A stretch of 64,000 nucleotides of DNA from an uncultured Roseicyclus sp. GTDB taxonomy: Bacteria > Pseudomonadota > Alphaproteobacteria > Rhodobacterales > Rhodobacteraceae. The notes beneath the pieces are model-generated. The model had not been told where the DNA came from. It saw only the letters and a program-made list of their open reading frames with translations, and searched no databases. Position 1 is the first letter of the stretch, and every line of letters begins with the position of its first letter. The stretch spans positions 1 to 64,000 of the forward strand of contig CANMRT010000002.1 of assembly GCA_947500415.1 (NCBI GenBank), in the 5' to 3' direction. Below, in pieces: positions 58,734 through 64,000 of this stretch. Position numbers and translations under genes: made by a program.

Positions 58734-59540
58734 CTAGCTGCGCAGGCGTGGCTTGCGGAATTCCTTGGGCGTGGTTCCGACGGCTTGGCTGAACGAACGG
58801 GTGAAATAGGCAGCGGACGAGAAGCCCAGTTGTTCAGCCACTTCGCGCGCGGGCAGGTCGGTTTCCAGCAGCAAGCGCCGCGCTTCATGCATGATGCGTT
58901 CGTTCAATAGTGCGAGGGCGGGTCGCCCCGAAGCATCGCGGCAAACGCGGCTGAGGTGGGTGGGTGTGACGTGAAGCTCACGCGCGTAATCGGCGACGCC
59001 TTTGCCGGTGCGAAACCCGTCCTCCATCCGCTCGGCAAACATCTCCACCAATTTGTGGGAGCGTTCGCGGCTGATGATGCCTTCTTGCCGTTCCAACTCG
59101 CGGGTCATCCAGGCGGAAATCAGAAGCGAATAGGCGGTCAGCGCGCGGCCCATCGCAGGGGCGCGGGCCGCAAGCTCAGCCTCGACCTTTTCGATGTGCG
59201 ACGTCACCGCAGCCTGGCTTTCGATATTCGAGACACGCAGGTGGAACGGCTGGTCCGGCAGGTTGAGCGTGTTGTCGGGAGGCAGGCACAGCTCCAAACC
59301 TTGGGTTTGGGCGGCGAGTTCCAGCGCCATCGGCACGCGGGCGGGCACGAAAACGGCGGTGTTTGGACCGTAGCCACGGGTGATGCAGTTGACCGTGACG
59401 CGACCCTGACCGCGGGTGATCCAGTAGAGGCGCGCGCGGGGCGATGCGTGCAAATGCTCAATCCGCCAAGGGCCTTGCATACGCAATTTGCCAAGGGAGG
59501 CCACGGAATGAGCAATGGGACGGCGCGAGTTTTCGAACAT
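58734..59540 (-). CDS. AraC family transcriptional regulator
   Basis: A 268-residue regulator with an N-terminal cupin-like sensor domain (about 1-150) and a C-terminal AraC double helix-turn-helix (about 170-268): VADYARELHVTPTHLSRVCRD, then AREVAEQLGFSSAAYFTRSFSQAVGTTPKEFRK. Both helices are complete. It lies upstream of the transporter operon in the same orientation, so control of that operon is plausible but unproven. Its ligand is unknown. Confidence 0.9.
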   Translation of the reverse strand: MFENSRRPIAHSVASLGKLRMQGPWRIEHLHASPRARLYWITRGQGRVTVNCITRGYGPNTAVFVPARVPMALELAAQTQGLELCLPPDNTLNLPDQPFHLRVSNIESQAAVTSHIEKVEAELAARAPAMGRALTAYSLLISAWMTRELERQEGIISRERSHKLVEMFAERMEDGFRTGKGVADYARELHVTPTHLSRVCRDASGRPALALLNERIMHEARRLLLETDLPAREVAEQLGFSSAAYFTRSFSQAVGTTPKEFRKPRLRS

Positions 59541-59625
59541 AGGGGCAGGGTATCTTTCGCGGGCGGGCGCGCAAGAAGAAAGGAATTGAGGCGGGCCTTT
59601 AAGGGCGGGCCGTTGCAGGATCGAC

Positions 59626-60462
59626 TCAGGGCAGGGAGATGCGGTTCCAACCCGACATATTGGCGCGGAACCAGGTGCGCTGCCGTTTGGCGTATTGGCG
59701 CGAGGCGATGATCGCGGCGTCGCGGGCCCCGGCCAGGGTGAGGGTGCCCTGCAGGTGGGCCATCAGTTCCGGCGCGCCAATGGCTTTGGCGGACCCGCCT
59801 GCGTTGGGCCAGCGGGGCAGGTTTGTCTCGGCCTCGGCCAGCGCACCCTGCTCAAGCATCATGTCGAACCGGCGCGCGATGCGGTCGGCCAGCCAATCGC
59901 GGTCGGCATCTAGCAGGATGGGGTGCGTTTCGCCAAGCGGCAGGGACGGCGGTGGTGTCTGGCTTTGCCATTGCGAGAGCGGCGTGCCGGTGGCGCGATG
60001 CACCTCCCACCCGCGCTGAATGCGGGCGCGGTTCTGCCGGTCGATGCGGTTGGCGAGTGTGGGGTCGAGGCGGTCGAGATCGGCGAGGAGGGTTTTGGTG
60101 GGGATCGCGTCGGCCTCCGCCCGGACCTCTGGCGGGGTGGCCGGGATGTCGGCCAGCCCTTCGGTCAGGGCTTTGAAGTAAAGGCCTGTGCCGCCAACGA
60201 TCACGGGGCGTTGGTCAAGGAAGGGCTGAATGTCGCGCAGCCAATGGCCGACGCTGTATTCGGCTTCAAAAGGGACATGGCCGTAGAGATGTTGCGGGGC
60301 TTGTGCGGCTTCCTCCGGTGATGGGCGGGCGGTAAGCACGCGCCAGCCATCGTAGACCTGCAGCGCATCGGCGTTCACGATGGGCCGGTCCTGGGCGCGC
60401 GCGATCTCGATGGCCAGGGCTGTTTTGCCCGACGCTGTGGGGCCAGCGATCAAAACTGGCAT
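59626..60462 (-). CDS. miaA: tRNA dimethylallyltransferase MiaA
   Basis: Adds an isopentenyl group to A37 of tRNAs reading codons that start with U. The 278-residue product has the P-loop [14 protein letters not shown], the aspartate in [25 protein letters not shown] and a C-terminal [11 protein letters not shown] region, all typical. The ATG at 60462 (MPVLIAGP) is chosen; the open frame runs 51 codons further upstream but lacks family similarity. It is divergent from pyrH. Confidence 0.94.
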   Translation of the reverse strand: MPVLIAGPTASGKTALAIEIARAQDRPIVNADALQVYDGWRVLTARPSPEEAAQAPQHLYGHVPFEAEYSVGHWLRDIQPFLDQRPVIVGGTGLYFKALTEGLADIPATPPEVRAEADAIPTKTLLADLDRLDPTLANRIDRQNRARIQRGWEVHRATGTPLSQWQSQTPPPSLPLGETHPILLDADRDWLADRIARRFDMMLEQGALAEAETNLPRWPNAGGSAKAIGAPELMAHLQGTLTLAGARDAAIIASRQYAKRQRTWFRANMSGWNRISLP

Positions 60463-60608
60463 CTCAAACGGGATGGAAGATATATTATACAAGGGCTTGT
60501 CGGGCGACCTTAAGGTGAATGCCACTGTGCGACCCAACGAAAGAGGGCGTTGAACAGACGCGGTGTTTAGACCATTGTGCGCGCCAAGATCAACGAAGGA
60601 CATCCCCC

Positions 60609-61343
60609 ATGCCAAGCGATACCGCCACGAACGCTGCCCGATACAAGCGGGTGATGCTCAAAATCTCAGGCGAGGCGCTGATGGGCGACCAGGGATTTGG
60701 CCTGCATCCGCCCACGGTCGAGCGTATCGCGGCGGAGATCAAATCGGTGCACGATCTGGGCGTTGAGATCTGTCTGGTGATCGGTGGCGGCAATATTTTC
60801 CGAGGCCTGCAGGGCAGTGCGCAGGGGATGGAGCGGACGACGGCGGACTACATGGGGATGCTGGCGACGGTGATGAATGCGCTGGCGATGCAGAGCGCGT
60901 TGGAAAGCCTGGGCGTCTTCACGCGGGTGATTTCAGCGATCACCATGAACGAAGTGGCCGAGCCCTACATCCGCCGCCGCGCCGTCCGCCACCTAGAGAA
61001 GAAGCGCGTGTGCATCTTCGCGGCGGGCACCGGAAACCCGTATTTCACGACCGATACGGCGGCGACGCTGCGCGCCAGTGAGATGGCCTGCGAAGCGATT
61101 TTCAAGGGCACCAAGGTGGACGGCGTCTACGACAAGGACCCCGCTAAACACGACGACGCCAAGCGGTTCGACACCGTGACATACGACGAGGTTTTGGCGC
61201 AGCACCTTGGTGTGATGGATGCCTCGGCCATTGCATTGGCGCGTGAGAACGACCTGCCAATCATCGTCTTCAGCCTCGATGCGCCGGGTGGGTTCCGGTC
61301 GATCCTTGCGGGTGAGGGGACGTTTACGAAGGTCGAGGATTAG
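60609..61343 (+). CDS. pyrH: UMP kinase
   Basis: Phosphorylates UMP to UDP and is regulated by GTP and UTP. The 244-residue product is an amino-acid-kinase fold with [36 protein letters not shown] and [12 protein letters not shown], all diagnostic for bacterial PyrH. In many bacteria frr follows directly; here a 640-base region with a decayed gene intervenes. Confidence 0.96.
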   Translation: MPSDTATNAARYKRVMLKISGEALMGDQGFGLHPPTVERIAAEIKSVHDLGVEICLVIGGGNIFRGLQGSAQGMERTTADYMGMLATVMNALAMQSALESLGVFTRVISAITMNEVAEPYIRRRAVRHLEKKRVCIFAAGTGNPYFTTDTAATLRASEMACEAIFKGTKVDGVYDKDPAKHDDAKRFDTVTYDEVLAQHLGVMDASAIALARENDLPIIVFSLDAPGGFRSILAGEGTFTKVED

Positions 61344-61350
61344 GGCCGGT

Positions 61351-61686
61351 TCTGAGAGTGACTTCGACGGGCTGAAGCTTTTCAACGACTCGATGGTGCG
61401 TCAAACGCCTGAAGCCTGCAGGCCACTGACTCCGATTCAGCAAGCCTCCGCGCGGGATGTATTCCCGGAAGGCTATGCCAAAATGCTCTGCCCGTACGGC
61501 CACGGCCACTATGCCGGTCGGAGGTCTCAGTTTCTGGATCCACAGCCGTTTGCACCGTTGATTGGGATGATCTTTCAACGCGATCCGAAGATCGATCCGT
61601 CCCGCGTGTTTGTCACCGGAACTAAGGCCTTTGGGCAGTTCTCCCTGTGGAGCCAACAGGTCTTTGTCGTGAACCTCGACATCTGA
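61351..61686 (+). pseudogene. Remnant of a GAD-like/DUF1851-type gene between pyrH and frr
   Basis: A frame without a proper start encodes about 110 residues resembling the N-terminal part of GAD-like/DUF1851 proteins: FPEGYAKMLCPYGHGHY, FLDPQPFAPLIGMIF, then TGTKAFGQFSLW. It stops at 61686, about half the family length, and no continuing frame was recognised. Some members are type VI secretion immunity proteins. The following 296 bases hold only a 37-codon fragment (61748-61861) and presumably the frr promoter. Family assignment is from memory of motifs, so moderate. Confidence 0.55.
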
Positions 61687-61982
61687 TCCGCCATCGGTGG
61701 CGTCCGGTGGCCTGATCCCAAGGCACGCAGCGGAGCGCATTGTGCGCATGGATGCCTTACAGGCGCTGGAGCAAGCGGCGGAGGCCGCGCCGCTGACGCT
61801 GGTGCGCACTGAGCGGGGGCGCAACGAAGACGTGCGCCGGTTGGGCGGCGCGTCCGGCTGATCCGTTTCGTGGGTTCCACACAATATCTGCACGAAATGC
61901 CCTGAACCTGAGGTGTTGTCGAACCTCTGCCTCACGGGTTACAAGCACGTCCAGTTAACAACCAAGAACAGGCCCTTACGAT

Positions 61983-62537
61983 ATGTCCGACGATTTCATG
62001 CTCGATACCGATGATCTGGAACGGCGGATGGAAGGGGCCATTGCATCGCTGCGCACGGAATTCGCATCCCTGCGGACGGGCCGCGCCTCGGCCTCCATGC
62101 TGGAGCCGGTAATGGTGGACGCCTACGGCGCGATGACGCCGATCAACCAGGTGGGCACGGTTAATGTGCCGGAACCGCGGATGGTTACGGTAAACGTCTG
62201 GGACAAGGGCTTGGTCGGCAAAGTCGAAAAGGCGATCCGCGAGAGCGGCCTGGGCATCAACCCACAGCTGAACGGCACGATCATCATGCTGCCGATCCCT
62301 GAGTTGAACGAAGAGCGTCGCCGGGAGTTGGGGAAGGTCGCAGGCACCTACGCCGAGAATGCGCGCGTCTCAATCCGCAATATCCGGCGCGACGGGATGG
62401 ATCAGATCAAGAAGGCCGATACGTCCGAGGATGATGCGAAATTCTGGGAAGGGGCGGTGCAGGAGCTGACCGATACCTTCATCAAGCGGGTCGACGAACA
62501 ATTGGAGACCAAGCAAGAAGAAATCATGCAGGTTTGA
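61983..62537 (+). CDS. frr: Ribosome recycling factor
   Basis: Frr, with EF-G, splits the ribosome after termination. The 184-residue product is the usual length, with [34 protein letters not shown] and [32 protein letters not shown], all conserved. The ATG at 61983 fits the family start. A strong terminator follows, so uppS has a separate promoter in the 155-base gap. Confidence 0.96.
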   Translation: MSDDFMLDTDDLERRMEGAIASLRTEFASLRTGRASASMLEPVMVDAYGAMTPINQVGTVNVPEPRMVTVNVWDKGLVGKVEKAIRESGLGINPQLNGTIIMLPIPELNEERRRELGKVAGTYAENARVSIRNIRRDGMDQIKKADTSEDDAKFWEGAVQELTDTFIKRVDEQLETKQEEIMQV

Positions 62538-62561
62538 AACATGGACCGGACATACGTCCGG

Positions 62562-62590
62562 CTGATGCTCCGATGGAGCATCAGATTTTT
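62562..62590 (+). terminator. Terminator after frr
   Basis: Perfect 10-bp stem CTGATGCTCC / GGAGCATCAG with a three-base loop, then ATTTTT. A second hairpin CCGGAC-ATAC-GTCCGG lies immediately upstream (62546-62561). Confidence 0.92.
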
Positions 62591-62692
62591 CAAAGGGCGG
62601 AGCCCAGGAACCCCATCAATTCACAGACACGCGTGGCCAAATCAATTGCCTGCTAGTCTTGTTTCCCCGGACGCCCCCCGAAAGGACGCCCA

Positions 62693-63409
62693 ATGAAAGA
62701 CCAGACCCAAGTGCCGAAACACGTGGCCATCATCATGGATGGTAACGGCCGTTGGGCGCAGATGCGGCGCCGTCCGCGCCTTGTGGGCCACCATGCGGGG
62801 GCCAAGCGGGTGCGTGAAGTGGTGCGGGCCTGCCCGGATCTGGGCGTGAAATACCTGACGATCTTTGCCTTCTCGACCGAGAACTGGAAGCGCACGCAGA
62901 CGGAAGTGGCGGGCTTGATGAAGCTTTTCAAACGCTACATCCGGCGCGAGGCGCAGAACCTATTGGAAGAAGGCGTGCGGGTTCGCTTCATTGGCGATCG
63001 CGTCAAGCTGGAGCCTGCGTTGGTCGACTTGATGGACGGGCTAGAGCTTTTAACCGCGGACAACGACAAGGTTCACCTGACGATTGCGCTGAACTACGGC
63101 GGCCGGGATGAAGTGACACGCGCGGCCAAGCGGATGGCCTATGACGTCTCCATGGGGAAGCTGAACCCGCGTGATGTCTGTGATGAGACTTTCCCGAAGT
63201 ACCTCGACACCCACGTGTTGCCGGATCCGGATCTTGTGATCCGTACCAGTGGCGAGGCGCGCATTTCGAATTTCCTGCTGTGGCAGTCGGCTTATGCGGA
63301 ATACGAGTTCATCGACACGCTTTGGCCGGACTTCACCTCGGAAGTATTTGCCGAGGTCGTAGGCCGTTTCGGCGTCCGCGAGCGGCGCTTCGGCGCGGTG
63401 CCGGTCTAA
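62693..63409 (+). CDS. uppS: Undecaprenyl diphosphate synthase (isoprenyl transferase)
   Basis: Makes the C55 lipid carrier for cell-wall synthesis from farnesyl diphosphate and isopentenyl diphosphate. The 238-residue product has the catalytic MDGNGRWAQ, the HHAGAKRVREV segment, FAFSTENWKR, and the C-terminal DLVIRTSGEARISNFLLWQSAYAE-type region. All key residues are present. It is followed three bases later by cdsA, the usual gene order. Confidence 0.96.
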   Translation: MKDQTQVPKHVAIIMDGNGRWAQMRRRPRLVGHHAGAKRVREVVRACPDLGVKYLTIFAFSTENWKRTQTEVAGLMKLFKRYIRREAQNLLEEGVRVRFIGDRVKLEPALVDLMDGLELLTADNDKVHLTIALNYGGRDEVTRAAKRMAYDVSMGKLNPRDVCDETFPKYLDTHVLPDPDLVIRTSGEARISNFLLWQSAYAEYEFIDTLWPDFTSEVFAEVVGRFGVRERRFGAVPV

Positions 63410-63412
63410 CGC

Positions 63413-64000
63413 ATGGCGGGCGGCCCGAAATTCGCGGATCTGGTGCCGCGTATTCTATCGGCCTTTGTGCTGTTGGCGGTTGCGGGCGCAGGGCTTTGGC
63501 TTGGCGGAATGGTCTTGGCGTTGCTATTGGCAGTCTTCGGGGCGGTGATGTTGTGGGAATACTTCCGCCTTATCATCCGGTTGTCGCAGCGGGCGACGAC
63601 GATTTACACGGCGCTGACGTCGGCCTTGCTGGCCTTGGCGCTGATCCTTGAGGATCGGCTTGCGGGGGAGGCGGATGGCACCTTGACCCTTTCACCCGTC
63701 GCGGCAAGTGTTTTGGCCGTTACGATGATCGCCGTAATGATCCCGGTGCGCAAAAGCCGGCTTGAGACGCTTTTCGGGGCGATGATCCCGCTGGCGACGT
63801 TTCTGTTCTTTTACCTTCACCAATCCGTGCCGTTGGCGATGTGGTTGGTAGTGGCTGTCGTGATTTCCACGGACGTGGCGGGCTATTTCTTTGGCAAGCT
63901 GATTGGTGGGCCGAAGTTCTGGCCGAGCCTTAGCCCCAACAAGACATGGTCTGGCACGATGTCGGGGTGGGTGATGGCCGCGATCATCGCAATAGTCGTT
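63413..64000 (+). CDS. cdsA: Phosphatidate cytidylyltransferase CdsA, cut by the window end
   Basis: CdsA makes CDP-diacylglycerol from CTP and phosphatidate in the inner membrane. The first 196 codons are present, with about six predicted helices and the [10 protein letters not shown] segment that starts the family's signature; the catalytic SxxKR-ED-G region at the C-terminus lies beyond the window. It follows uppS by three bases, so the two are co-transcribed. Confidence 0.9.
   Translation, partial: MAGGPKFADLVPRILSAFVLLAVAGAGLWLGGMVLALLLAVFGAVMLWEYFRLIIRLSQRATTIYTALTSALLALALILEDRLAGEADGTLTLSPVAASVLAVTMIAVMIPVRKSRLETLFGAMIPLATFLFFYLHQSVPLAMWLVVAVVISTDVAGYFFGKLIGGPKFWPSLSPNKTWSGTMSGWVMAAIIAIVV

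Overview
The window looks like chromosomal DNA of a marine alphaproteobacterium of the Rhodobacteraceae (Roseobacter group). Supporting signs are high GC with strong GC3, the sciP-ctrA pair, an alphaproteobacterial LexA box (GTTC-N7-GTTC), Usg, TrmFO, a B12-dependent class II ribonucleotide reductase, FAD/GcvT-type dimethylglycine/sarcosine dehydrogenase, and an RTX protein with a C-terminal Hint domain. No rRNA, insertion sequence, prophage or CRISPR array was found. Species cannot be named from sequence alone.

Layout. 0-3.5 kb: tandem tRNA-Asp genes, a secreted unknown, mnmA, then sciP and ctrA with a CtrA-like box. 3.5-8.3 kb: overlapping ligA-recG, followed by a LexA-box promoter and a 40-residue membrane protein. 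8.3-20.3 kb: Fe-S scaffold-like gene, hisI, gluQRS-methyltransferase, trmFO, two DoxX-type membrane proteins, gyrA, usg, arginase/ornithine cyclodeaminase with a divergent Lrp-type regulator, dsbB and a DedA-like gene. 20.4-29 kb: tRNA-Leu, an 0.8 kb gene-free leader region, a small ORF and a 2397-residue RTX/cadherin-like/Hint protein, followed by an array of four GTTCA-N2-TGAAC palindromes. 29-38 kb: nucleotidyltransferase and dehydrogenase, aroB-aroK, two unknown genes, xerD and a CorC-type protein. 38-44.5 kb: VOC protein behind a perfect CtrA box, S41-type protease, gpt, LysE-type exporter, fabI, pdxH, double cold-shock protein, DUF192 protein, tRNA-Pro. 44.5-51.5 kb: structured leader and nrdJ, then modABC. 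51.5-59.5 kb: an oligopeptide-type ABC transporter operon on the minus strand, with an AraC-type regulator downstream. 59.6-64 kb: miaA, then pyrH, frr, uppS and the start of cdsA, with a decayed gene between pyrH and frr.

How the genes fit together. tRNA modification is well represented (mnmA, gluQRS, trmFO, miaA). DNA maintenance genes (ligA, recG, gyrA, xerD, nrdJ) sit near an SOS-type promoter. ctrA, its likely antagonist sciP and two CtrA-box promoters suggest a local part of the CtrA regulon. Arginase plus ornithine cyclodeaminase make an arginine-to-proline route. The window ends in the usual pyrH-frr-uppS-cdsA translation/envelope cluster. The most noteworthy items are the LexA-box small membrane protein, the palindrome array after the RTX gene, the modular RTX-Hint protein with its small upstream ORF, the VOC gene under a perfect CtrA box, and the remnant splitting pyrH from frr.
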